NCBI GenBank assembly: GCA_036508635.1
Contig: DATCGY010000282.1
Span: 1-8,056, forward strand
DNA from: FEN-727 sp036508635
GTDB taxonomy: Bacteria > Actinomycetota > Geothermincolia > Fen-727 > Anoxymicrobiaceae
Reading direction: 5' to 3'
DNA length: 8,056 nucleotides
Positions within the stretch are counted from its first letter, which is position 1, and each line of letters begins with the position of its first letter. Shown here piece by piece: positions 1 to 6,400 of the stretch. The translations under genes and the position numbers were made by a program. Under the pieces are notes generated by a model. The model was given only the letters and a program-made list of their open reading frames with translations, was not told the origin of the DNA and did no database searches.

Positions 1-380
1 GGATGGGCGAACCGTACCTGGGCGACTGGGACGGCGACAAGCTGGTGCGGCCCATGAACATGAAGCGCGCCGGGAAGAAGGGCATCTACGAGGCTCCCCG
101 CGAGGTGCTGGCGGCCATACCGGGCGTCGAGCTCGTCGAGATGGAGCGGATAAGGGAGTACTCGTGGTGCTGCGGCGCGGGGGGCGGGGTGTACGAGGCC
201 TTTCCGGAGTTCGCGACGTTCGCCGCCCGGGAGAGGATCGACGAAGCGCTGGCGACCGGCGCCGAGGCGCTGGTAACGTCGTGCCCGTGGTGCGAGCGGT
301 TATTCCGCGACACGGTCGCCGAGTCGGGTGCGAAGCTCGATGTCTGCGACCTCACCGATCTTGTCCTGAAGTCCGTGTAA
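1..380 (+). CDS. CCG-domain Fe-S oxidoreductase (HdrD-like), 3' end only
   Basis: This is the C-terminal end of an Fe-S protein of the heterodisulfide reductase D / CCG-domain type, which usually moves electrons between ETF, ferredoxin or quinone partners. The reading frame is open to the window edge, so the ATG at base 3 is probably internal. Numbering from that ATG, the signature is W-C-C-G-A-G-G-G at 55-62 and C-P-W-C at 94-97, with 35 residues between CCG and CPWC, matching the family. The segment G-I-Y-E-A-P-R-E-V-L (27-36) before CCG is also typical. No cysteine is found at residues 16-24, where the first cysteine of the usual C-x(31-39)-CCG motif would fall. Either an insertion has moved it upstream of the window or it is lost. 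Family relatives often sit beside etfAB and FixC-like genes, which fits the gene 186 bases downstream. The family is sure; the exact partner is not known. Confidence 0.85.
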   Translation, partial: MGEPYLGDWDGDKLVRPMNMKRAGKKGIYEAPREVLAAIPGVELVEMERIREYSWCCGAGGGVYEAFPEFATFAARERIDEALATGAEALVTSCPWCERLFRDTVAESGAKLDVCDLTDLVLKSV

Positions 381-388
381 ACCAACAA

Positions 389-449
389 AAAGGGGTCAGG
401 TTTCAAATCTTGTGTTCTGCAAAATAAAGGGGTCAGGTCTTAAATCTTG
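389..449. repeat. Pair of short direct repeats, AAAGGGGTCAGGT type
   Basis: Two copies of a 24-base unit lie at 389-412 and 426-449, with a 37-base period. They match at 22 of 24 positions and share the core AAAGGGGTCAGGT, followed by AAATCTTG. They are AT-richer than the flanking genes and occupy the gap between the CCG-domain gene and the FixC-like gene. From memory, this motif resembles dispersed repeats found beside IS200-like Y1 / REP-associated transposases in many anaerobes. No transposase is present here, so this would be a non-autonomous remnant; that link is recollection, not shown by the window. The rest of the 381-566 gap shows no convincing hairpin terminator or promoter. Confidence 0.7.
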
Positions 450-566
450 CATTTGAGTTGGGCTTGCGCCTCAGTTCCATAGAGAGCGGGACGGCCTGAG
501 TCGGGAATCTGGGTACCGGCAGCGAAAAAGAGCGGGGCAACTGGGCAACAAGGTAAGGGGGCTCTC

Positions 567-2042
567 ATGGAGGAGTTCGACGTTGTCGTGGTGGGCGGCG
601 GACCGGGTGGCTCGATGGCAGCCAGGACGGCCGCGGAAAAAGGATTGAAGACCGTCCTCTTCGAGAGGGGCAGGAAGCCGGGCGAAAAGAATTCATCGGG
701 GTGCGGGCTGGGCCAGAGGTGGTGGAGAGATTACCCGGAGCTCATGGAGAAGATCGTTGAGCTACCCTCGGCCCGCAAGGTGGAGATGGTAGTGATCAAC
801 CTCCTGGACGAGCACGATCGCGTCCGGTACCGAAGTGGCACCACCGGCTCGGACCTCTGCGCCAACCGCTTTGGGAACGGGAGGGGGATGGATGGCGTGA
901 GCGTCTACAGGAAGGACCTCGACCCGTTTTTCGCGGACCTGGCCGTGGACGCCGGCGCGGAGCTGCGCACCTCGACCCTCGTCAACGATGTCATCATGGA
1001 TAACGGCATCGTAACCGGGGTGAAGACGGAGGAGGGCGAATCAATCAAGGCCGATATCGTCATCGCGGCGGACGGCGCGATGTCCACGTTGGCCAGGAAG
1101 TCTGGCATGCGCAACCGGTGGGGCGGTGGTTGCACGCTCGTGCCACAACTCGACTTCTCCTGCGACGAGAAGAAGATGGATGACGTGATAGGCAACGCCG
1201 AGTGGGTCTGGTTCGGGCCGCTCTACGGCACCTACCAGGTCAACTTCCGGGACGGCTTTCACATAGGCGCGGGCCAGTGGGTGAGACCGGACTGGGACGA
1301 TAAGCCCGTGGACATGATGAACAAGCTGGTCCAGATGGCTCCGTTCCAGGCCATGTGCCGCTCGATAGACGCGAAGCCGAGGGAATACCAGGCACACCTT
1401 CTCCCCTGGCTAAAGGAGCCGCCAAAGACCTACATGGCGGGCATGATGCTGGTAGGAGACGCGGCGGGGTTCCCCTGCCCGCTGGAGGCCGAGGGTGTAT
1501 GGCACGCGATAATTTCCGGCAAGATAGCGGCGGAGACGGCCGCCTGGTCCCTCTCGGCGGGAGATGTCTCGGAGCGTAAGCTGGCCGAGTACGAGCGCCG
1601 CTGGAAGGCGTCCGATCTCGGCAAAGAGCATGAGTTCGGGGAAGAGTTCGTCAACCTGTGGGACAGCTCCATCTTTGACCCGAAGCTCATGACGAGGCAG
1701 GTCCAGCTGCTGCTGGAGTTCTCGATGCTGCATCCGTTTTCCATTGTGTTCGACTGGGGAGACGCGCACATGGACTGCTTCAACCAGCACCTGGAGCACC
1801 TCCTGGACCTCCTTCCCGAGTTCGGAGAGTTCGGCAAAACCTACGTCGCTCCCCTGGCACGGGGCATATGGCCCCGGAATGTGAAGCACGTCCTGCTCAT
1901 GCTGAAGCCCCGCATCCCGGGACTCAAGCACCTCTCCGACGAGAGGTACTTCAAGGTAATAGCGAAGCTCTCGAAGCCTCTTGCCCCGTTCCTGGACCCG
2001 AATGCCAGACAAGAGGCGCCGCTACCTCGGGGAAGCCTGTAG
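567..2042 (+). CDS. fixC: FixC-like FAD-dependent oxidoreductase (ETF-quinone oxidoreductase / geranylgeranyl reductase family)
   Basis: This 491-residue flavoprotein probably takes electrons from electron-transfer flavoprotein and passes them on to quinone, together with the ferredoxin encoded next. Residues 4-35 form the FAD-binding Rossmann unit, with G-G-G-P-G-G at 10-15 and an acidic E33 closing the second strand for the ribose. A second FAD contact, G-D-A-A-G, lies at 297-301 and is followed by P-C-P-L-E-A-E-G, typical of the FixC/ETF-QO group. Like bacterial FixC it lacks the ferredoxin domain fused in mitochondrial ETF-QO, and the separate FixX-like gene 16 nt downstream supplies it. 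At 491 residues it is longer than FixC of about 430. The extra C-terminal stretch (about 430-491) is basic and hydrophobic and could be a membrane-docking element (inference). The start is supported by a GGGGG-rich ribosome site about 5 nt upstream. A role as a reductase for an isoprenoid or other substrate is the main alternative. Confidence 0.87.
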   Translation: MEEFDVVVVGGGPGGSMAARTAAEKGLKTVLFERGRKPGEKNSSGCGLGQRWWRDYPELMEKIVELPSARKVEMVVINLLDEHDRVRYRSGTTGSDLCANRFGNGRGMDGVSVYRKDLDPFFADLAVDAGAELRTSTLVNDVIMDNGIVTGVKTEEGESIKADIVIAADGAMSTLARKSGMRNRWGGGCTLVPQLDFSCDEKKMDDVIGNAEWVWFGPLYGTYQVNFRDGFHIGAGQWVRPDWDDKPVDMMNKLVQMAPFQAMCRSIDAKPREYQAHLLPWLKEPPKTYMAGMMLVGDAAGFPCPLEAEGVWHAIISGKIAAETAAWSLSAGDVSERKLAEYERRWKASDLGKEHEFGEEFVNLWDSSIFDPKLMTRQVQLLLEFSMLHPFSIVFDWGDAHMDCFNQHLEHLLDLLPEFGEFGKTYVAPLARGIWPRNVKHVLLMLKPRIPGLKHLSDERYFKVIAKLSKPLAPFLDPNARQEAPLPRGSL

Positions 2043-2043
2043 A

Positions 2044-2050
2044 GAGGAGG
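2044..2050 (+). promoter_or_regulatory. Ribosome binding site for the FixX-like gene
   Basis: GAGGAGG lies 8 nt before the ATG at 2059. This fixes that ATG as the start: the longer open frame reaches back into the 3' end of fixC, and the nearer ATG at 2051 is in another frame and has no spacing. Confidence 0.75.
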
Positions 2051-2058
2051 ATGGCCAG

Positions 2059-2343
2059 ATGGAAGAGAAAAAGATCGATTACAAGAAGCTCGTCAAACGG
2101 GTGGACTCGGACCAGATGGGAGACTTCATAACGTTCGACGAGTCAAAGTGCAACGGCTGCGGCAAGTGCGCGCTCGTCTGCTCCTTCAGCCTCTGGTCGG
2201 TGAACGGGGAGAAGGCGAAGCTGTCCCCGAGGTACCAGGAACTATGCCTCGAGTGCGCGGGTTGCTGGGAGATATGCGAGCAGGAGGCTATCGACTTCTG
2301 GTACCCGAAAGGCGGCACCGGCGTAGTGATCGAATACGGCTAG
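2059..2343 (+). CDS. fixX: FixX-like ferredoxin with two 4Fe-4S motifs
   Basis: This 94-residue ferredoxin should be the electron-transfer partner of the FixC-like flavoprotein, acting in the cytoplasm or at the inner membrane face. Two complete C-x2-C-x2-C-x3-C motifs are visible: C-N-G-C-G-K-C-A-L-V-C and C-L-E-C-A-G-C-W-E-I-C. The C-terminus W-Y-P-K-G-G-T-G-V ending in E-Y-G matches the tail that marks FixX proteins (Y-P-R-G-T-F-G-V ... R-Y-G in the E. coli protein, as I recall it). Classical enterobacterial FixX has lost most first-cluster cysteines, whereas this copy keeps all eight and so can hold two clusters. The second motif lacks the usual proline after its last cysteine. The gene lies 16 nt after fixC and 8 nt before the amidohydrolase. 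It could serve the AOR enzyme in the same operon as well as, or instead of, FixC. Confidence 0.88.
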   Translation: MEEKKIDYKKLVKRVDSDQMGDFITFDESKCNGCGKCALVCSFSLWSVNGEKAKLSPRYQELCLECAGCWEICEQEAIDFWYPKGGTGVVIEYG

Positions 2344-2347
2344 GAGG
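2342..2347 (+). promoter_or_regulatory. Ribosome binding site for the amidohydrolase
   Basis: AGGAGG overlaps the TAG stop of the ferredoxin gene and sits 4 nt before the ATG at 2352. It sets the start at 2352 rather than at the upstream ATG of the open frame (2148), which would overlap most of the ferredoxin gene. Confidence 0.75.
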
Positions 2348-2351
2348 AAAC

Positions 2352-3317
2352 ATGCCAGCGCCCGCGGGAAAGATCGACGTACATCACCATTTCCTTCCGG
2401 AAGAGTACGTATCCGCGCTGGCGGGTATCGGCGTCACGGACAGCACCGGGGTGCCTTTCCCGGAGTGGAGCCCGAAGATATCGCTCGAGCTCATGGACAA
2501 GTTCGGGATAGGGGCAGCATTAGCATCAATCTCGGCGCCCGGCGTCTATTTCGGGGATATCGCGTTTGCGCGAAACCTGGCACGCACCTGCAACGAGGCC
2601 TCGGCAAGGCTGGTCGATGACCACCCGGGCCGGTTCGGCGCCATGGCGGTGCTGCCCCTGCCCGACGTGGACGCTTCGCTCGCGGAGCTCGAGTACGCGT
2701 TCGACACCCTGAAGCTCGACGGCGTCGCCCTGCTGAGCAGCGTTGACGACCGCTACATGGGCGACCCCGCCTACGACGAGGTATTCGACGAGCTCAACAG
2801 GCGCAAGGCCGTGGTGTTTATGCATCCCGGCTTCGCCCCGGGCGGCAAGCCTCGCTCGAGCTTGCCGCCGTCCCTGGTGGAGTTCGTCTTCGAGACCACT
2901 ATGGCCGTATCCATACTCCTCTTCAGCGGGACGCTCGAGCGCTGCGGCGATATCCGCATCATCCTCCCTCACGCGGGGGGCACCATCCCGTACATCGCGC
3001 TCAGGCTGTGCCTCGGACAGTTCTGGCCCGGTCTCCAGGAGAGCGTCCCCCAGGGAGTGATGACATACCTCAGGCGACTCTACTACGACACGGCGCTGTC
3101 CGCCTCGCCGCATACGCTGCGCTCCCTGCAGGAGCTGGTCGAGCCCTCTCATATCCTCTTCGCTTCTGACTATCCTTTCGCACCGGAGCTGGCCACGGGC
3201 GTCACGGTGGGGGGTCTCGCCGACTACGACGGCTTTGACGAAGATGCGCTCGAATGGGTCTACCGCAAGAGCGCATTGAGCCTGTTTCCGCGCCTGGGGG
3301 GTACCGATGCGGCCTGA
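2352..3317 (+). CDS. ACMSD-type amidohydrolase (probable metal-dependent decarboxylase)
   Basis: This 321-residue TIM-barrel protein belongs to the amidohydrolase-2 group, which includes aminocarboxymuconate-semialdehyde decarboxylase, resorcylate decarboxylase and 6-methylsalicylate decarboxylase. The whole ligand set is visible: H-x-H at H11 and H13 near the N-terminus (I-D-V-H-H-H-F), H158 in V-F-M-H-P-G, H207 in I-L-P-H-A-G-G, and D273 in F-A-S-D-Y-P-F. Spacings from the third ligand to the catalytic His and on to the Asp (49 and 66) are close to those I recall for ACMSD. It should therefore be an active single-zinc (or Mn) non-oxidative decarboxylase or C-C/C-N hydrolase; the substrate is probably a cyclic or aromatic carboxylate. 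Its stop overlaps the AOR start by 11 nt, implying translational coupling and a shared pathway. The family is confident; the substrate is not readable. Confidence 0.88.
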   Translation: MPAPAGKIDVHHHFLPEEYVSALAGIGVTDSTGVPFPEWSPKISLELMDKFGIGAALASISAPGVYFGDIAFARNLARTCNEASARLVDDHPGRFGAMAVLPLPDVDASLAELEYAFDTLKLDGVALLSSVDDRYMGDPAYDEVFDELNRRKAVVFMHPGFAPGGKPRSSLPPSLVEFVFETTMAVSILLFSGTLERCGDIRIILPHAGGTIPYIALRLCLGQFWPGLQESVPQGVMTYLRRLYYDTALSASPHTLRSLQELVEPSHILFASDYPFAPELATGVTVGGLADYDGFDEDALEWVYRKSALSLFPRLGGTDAA

Positions 3318-5400
3318 AGCTGCCAACGGCAACTGGGGGCGCGTCCTGCGGGTCGATCTCACCACCGGGGAGCTCGAGGACCTGGCAATCGAAGAAAGCG
3401 CGTACAGGGACTTTCTCGGGGGATCTGGGCTTGCCGCTCACCTATTCTTCAAGCTGAAAGGTTACCAGGCCGATCCGCTGTCCGCCGGCAATCCACTCAT
3501 AGTGATGAACGGCCCACTCTCCGGCACATCACTGCCCGGCTGCTCCCGCCTGGAGGTCTGCGCCCGTTCTCCCCTTACGGGAATCTGGGGTGAATCGAGC
3601 ATGGGGGGCACCGCTTCGGCCGCGCTGAAAAGGACGGGGTATGACGGCATAGTGTTCGTCGGGGCGTCTGATGAGCCCGTGTATCTGTTCCTTACCGATG
3701 GTCGCGCCGAGCTGAGAAAGGCCTCCCACGTGTGGGGAGAGGACACGTTCGAGACCGAGCTGCTCCTGAAGCGCGAGCACGGTGACGCTAAGGCCGAGGT
3801 CATGTGCATCGGCCCGGCCGGGGAGAACCTCGTCAGGTATGCGAGCGTCGTCAACGACCGCGGAAGTCTCGCGGGACGCAGTGGGATGGGCGCCGTCATG
3901 GGCTCCAAGAAGCTGAAGGCGATAGTCGTTGGTGGAAAGAGCAAGTGCCCGGTCGCCGACCCCGACGCGTATAAAGCGGTGCGCAAGCTCGGGCTCGAGG
4001 AGATAAAGAAGAGCATCTTCGCCGATGGGTTGAGCCTCTTCGGGACCGCCGGTGGTGTAGAGCTATCCGCGGCGATAGGCGATGTGCCGGTGAAGAACTG
4101 GAGGCAGGCGCAGTGGAGCGAGGGGGCCGAAAGCCTCTCCGGCGTCAGGCTCGCCGAGACCATCCTCAAGAAGAGCCGGTCGTGCTACGCGTGCCCGGTG
4201 GCCTGCAAGAGGATCGTCGAGATACACGACGATCGCTTCGGCATGGAGGAAGGCCCGGGGCCCGAGTACGAAGGGCTCAACGCCCTGGGGATGATGCTCA
4301 AGATAGATAACCTCAACGCGGTCGTGAAAGCCAACGCCCTGTGCAACGCCTACGGCATGGATTGCATCTCCACGGGCGGCACTATTGCCTACGCGACGGA
4401 GGCCTTTGAGGAAGGCCTGATAACCGAGCGCGAGACGGGCGGTATCACCCTCGGATGGAACAGGCCTGACGTCCTTATCGAGCTCGTGCGTGGGATAGCC
4501 ATGAGGGAAGGCTTCGGCGACCAGCTCGCTGAAGGCTGCCGCGCGATGGCCGAGCGCTACGGCGGCTCCGAGTTCGCCATCGAGGTCAAGGGAATGGAGT
4601 GCCCCATGCACGACCCCCGCGCTCTCTGGTCGATGGCCCTGGGCTATGCCACCAGCATCAGGGGCGCCTGTCACAACCGGGACACCAACCTCGGACTTGA
4701 GATGGGAATGGACGACCTCTCCGAGATCGGGTTCGAGCGGACCAAGCCCCACAGCGCGGAAGGCAAAGCCATGATGACCGTCCATTCCCAGGACATAGCG
4801 TCGGTCCTTGACTCGGCGGTCATGTGCATTTTCGCCTGGAAGGGGATGGGCTCGACCATCGCGATCGTCCGTGACATGGTAAACGCCGTGACGGGCTATG
4901 GTCTCAGCAACGAAGAGCTCCTCGAGATCGGGAAGCGAATATGGTACCTCAAGAGGGCGATCGGCAACCTATGTGGCGCCACGACGGCCGACGACCGGGT
5001 GCCGCCCAGGATCGTCACTCCACACGAGGAAGGCGAGGGCTCCGACCTGCTGAGGGCGCTGAACCCCCTGATAAGGGTAAACGCCATCGTCGCGGACAGG
5101 CTGAAGAACGAGAAGCTGCTCAAGCTATACCGGGACCTGAACTCAAAGGTCCTGATACCGCGGTCCAGCAAGACGATCAAGATCGTCGGCAAGCTCATTG
5201 CCCCGTTCGACCGCCGCGGCCGCGCGTCGAAAGGGACCTCCGGGGACAGGAGAAAGAGCAACGTCGAATTCGACATCATGCTCGAGGAGTATTATCGAGC
5301 GAGGCGGCTAAACGATATGGGTTACCCTGAACAGGGCCTCCTCGACGACCTGGGGCTGGCTGATGTCGCAGAGCTTCTTTATCAAAAGGCCGCCGGCTAA
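3307..5400 (+). CDS. Aldehyde:ferredoxin oxidoreductase family tungsten/molybdenum-pterin enzyme
   Basis: This 697-residue protein has the full AOR layout: an N-terminal domain starting N-W-G-R-V-L-R-V-D-L-T-T-G, then the pterin and cluster domains. Cluster ligands are C293, C296 and C300 (C-Y-A-C-P-V-A-C) plus C507 in D-S-A-V-M-C, equivalent to C288/C291/C295/C494 of the Pyrococcus enzyme. D502 matches its pterin Asp. Other conserved spots are N-D-R-G (183-186), G-M-G-A-V-M-G-S-K-K-L-K-A (193-205), G-P-E-Y-E near 320 and R-G-A-C-H with H456 at the catalytic-His position. It should oxidise an aldehyde to an acid, or run in reverse, using ferredoxin. Relatives include BamB of benzoyl-CoA reductase, which I cannot exclude. 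Oddities are N-L-C-G-A-T-T at 554-560, where AORs usually have N-x-R-E-G, and about 85 basic residues (569-653) before the final conserved E-E-Y-Y-R-A-R segment. A GGGGGG ribosome site lies 5 nt upstream of the start. Confidence 0.9.
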   Translation: MRPEAANGNWGRVLRVDLTTGELEDLAIEESAYRDFLGGSGLAAHLFFKLKGYQADPLSAGNPLIVMNGPLSGTSLPGCSRLEVCARSPLTGIWGESSMGGTASAALKRTGYDGIVFVGASDEPVYLFLTDGRAELRKASHVWGEDTFETELLLKREHGDAKAEVMCIGPAGENLVRYASVVNDRGSLAGRSGMGAVMGSKKLKAIVVGGKSKCPVADPDAYKAVRKLGLEEIKKSIFADGLSLFGTAGGVELSAAIGDVPVKNWRQAQWSEGAESLSGVRLAETILKKSRSCYACPVACKRIVEIHDDRFGMEEGPGPEYEGLNALGMMLKIDNLNAVVKANALCNAYGMDCISTGGTIAYATEAFEEGLITERETGGITLGWNRPDVLIELVRGIAMREGFGDQLAEGCRAMAERYGGSEFAIEVKGMECPMHDPRALWSMALGYATSIRGACHNRDTNLGLEMGMDDLSEIGFERTKPHSAEGKAMMTVHSQDIASVLDSAVMCIFAWKGMGSTIAIVRDMVNAVTGYGLSNEELLEIGKRIWYLKRAIGNLCGATTADDRVPPRIVTPHEEGEGSDLLRALNPLIRVNAIVADRLKNEKLLKLYRDLNSKVLIPRSSKTIKIVGKLIAPFDRRGRASKGTSGDRRKSNVEFDIMLEEYYRARRLNDMGYPEQGLLDDLGLADVAELLYQKAAG

Positions 5401-5548
5401 AGTGACGATCCTCTCCGCTGTGCCCAAGTAGAGCCCGAATCGAAGGCGACCGCCGAAAATGCCTCCGGGTTGGTTTCTAGTAGAGACAGGCGCCATTTCT
5501 CCCTTCATTGCAGAGGTACTTCCCTGCTCCCAGGTACGGCAATCTCTC

Positions 5549-5576
5549 TTGACATTTCAAAAAGGTATCATATAGT
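5549..5576 (+). promoter_or_regulatory. Sigma70-type promoter for the IclR operon
   Basis: A perfect -35 TTGACA (5549-5554) is separated by 16 nt from TATAGT (5571-5576), five of six matching the -10 consensus. The stretch is clearly AT-richer than the genes around it and lies 42-69 bases before the IclR start. Transcription would begin near 5583. The gap upstream (5401-5548) shows no convincing terminator for the AOR operon and no supported gene. Confidence 0.75.
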
Positions 5577-5577
5577 A

Positions 5578-5599
5578 AGACATTGTCTCATTATATGAG
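5578..5599. promoter_or_regulatory. Two abutting palindromes, putative IclR operator
   Basis: AGACA-T-TGTCT (5578-5588) is a perfect 5-base inverted repeat, and CTCAT-TAT-ATGAG (5587-5599) is another; the two share two bases. They start just after the -10 box and cover the expected transcription start, where a bound regulator would block initiation. IclR-family proteins usually bind short AT-rich palindromes in their own promoter. Binding by the adjacent regulator is inferred from position alone. Confidence 0.5.
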
Positions 5600-5617
5600 C
5601 CTATTTGAAAGGACGTC

Positions 5618-6400
5618 ATGAGTGAAGACAAGTCCAACTCGATCGAGAAAGCGCTCGATATCCTGCTGGCCTTCACCCCCTATAACCAGGAGATCGGTAC
5701 TGTCGAACTGAGCCAGAGGCTCGGGCTGCATAAGGCAACGGCTTCCAGGACGATCCTGACGCTTACCAGCAGGGGGTTCCTGCATCAGAACCCTGACACC
5801 AGGAAGTACTCTCTTGGACAAGCGGTGCTTGCACTTGGACGCGCTGTGAACTACTCGTTGAACACCGACATGGTCCAGATCGCCAAGCCCCTTGTAGACA
5901 ACCTCAGGAACGAGCTAGGAGAGACGGTCGTGCTAGAGGTGCTCTTCGGTACGCACACTGTCATGTCTTATGTATCCGAGGGACCGCAAAGGGTGCGCAT
6001 CGCGGGTACGGTGGGGGACAGGCTTCCGAGCAATGCCGCCGCTGGTGCCAAGGCTATCCTGGCGTTCGCGACCGGAGAAGTTGTCGACGCGTTCCTTGAA
6101 GAGGACCTTCCCGCCTTCACCACCAACACGATCACATCTCCCAAAGCGTTCAGGCAGGCCCTATCCTTGATCCGTAAGAGAGGATACTCGCTTGACCTCG
6201 AGGAGATCGACATCGGAATCAACGCCATTGGCGCCCCCGTGTTCAATCACGAGGACATGCCCGTGGCGGCAGTCGTCGTGGCAGGACCCTCGCAGCGGAT
6301 TTCAGGCGAATCGGACTCAGGAGTGGTCAAGGCCGTCCTGAAGACCGCGGCCGCGGTCTCGGACAGGCTCCAGTACAAAGAAGGTGTAGTGAATGAGTGA
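5618..6400 (+). CDS. IclR-family transcriptional regulator
   Basis: This 260-residue regulator has the standard two-domain IclR plan. The N-terminal winged helix-turn-helix spans about residues 5-67 (S-I-E-K-A-L-D-I-L-L, then V-E-L-S-Q-R-L-G-L-H-K-A-T-A-S-R as turn and recognition helix, then R-K-Y-S-L-G in the wing). The effector-binding domain runs from about 80 to 250 and carries A-A-A-G-A-K-A-I-L-A-F and the conserved R-G-Y-S-L-D-L-E-E-I-D-I-G and I-G-A-P-V-F segments. Such proteins sense small carboxylic acids, often aromatic catabolites, and control the catabolic operon beside them. Here the gene is first in its operon and overlaps the cyclase by 8 nt, so it likely controls itself and the genes after it. 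It has its own strong promoter with palindromes at the start site. The ATG at 5618 has a GAAAGGA ribosome site 4 nt upstream. The inducer is unknown but is plausibly the cyclase substrate or product. Confidence 0.93.
   Translation: MSEDKSNSIEKALDILLAFTPYNQEIGTVELSQRLGLHKATASRTILTLTSRGFLHQNPDTRKYSLGQAVLALGRAVNYSLNTDMVQIAKPLVDNLRNELGETVVLEVLFGTHTVMSYVSEGPQRVRIAGTVGDRLPSNAAAGAKAILAFATGEVVDAFLEEDLPAFTTNTITSPKAFRQALSLIRKRGYSLDLEEIDIGINAIGAPVFNHEDMPVAAVVVAGPSQRISGESDSGVVKAVLKTAAAVSDRLQYKEGVVNE

Noticed and set aside
3..380. Complete small protein starting at the ATG at base 3
   Set aside because: The CCG domain is normally the C-terminal part of a larger protein, the frame is open to the edge and no ribosome site can be seen.
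458..485. TTGGGC ... TAGAGA as a promoter for the fixC operon
   Set aside because: Both boxes match the consensus poorly, and the spacing alone is not evidence. Transcription may enter from upstream.
1410..2012. Long minus-strand open frame opposite the FixC gene (about 200 residues)
   Set aside because: It is a shadow of a GC-rich gene: no recognisable domain, low-complexity composition, and the + strand frame has clear FAD motifs throughout.
4063..4785. Long minus-strand open frame opposite the AOR gene (about 240 residues)
   Set aside because: It covers the conserved AOR cluster and His motifs on the + strand and has no family signature or ribosome site of its own.
5446..5457. GGCG-AC-CGCC as a terminator after the AOR gene
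   Set aside because: The stem is only four base pairs with a two-base loop and no T-run follows.
5308..5508. Minus-strand small open frame reaching into the 5401-5617 gap
   Set aside because: Mostly antisense to the AOR 3' end, with no clear ribosome site and no recognisable motif.
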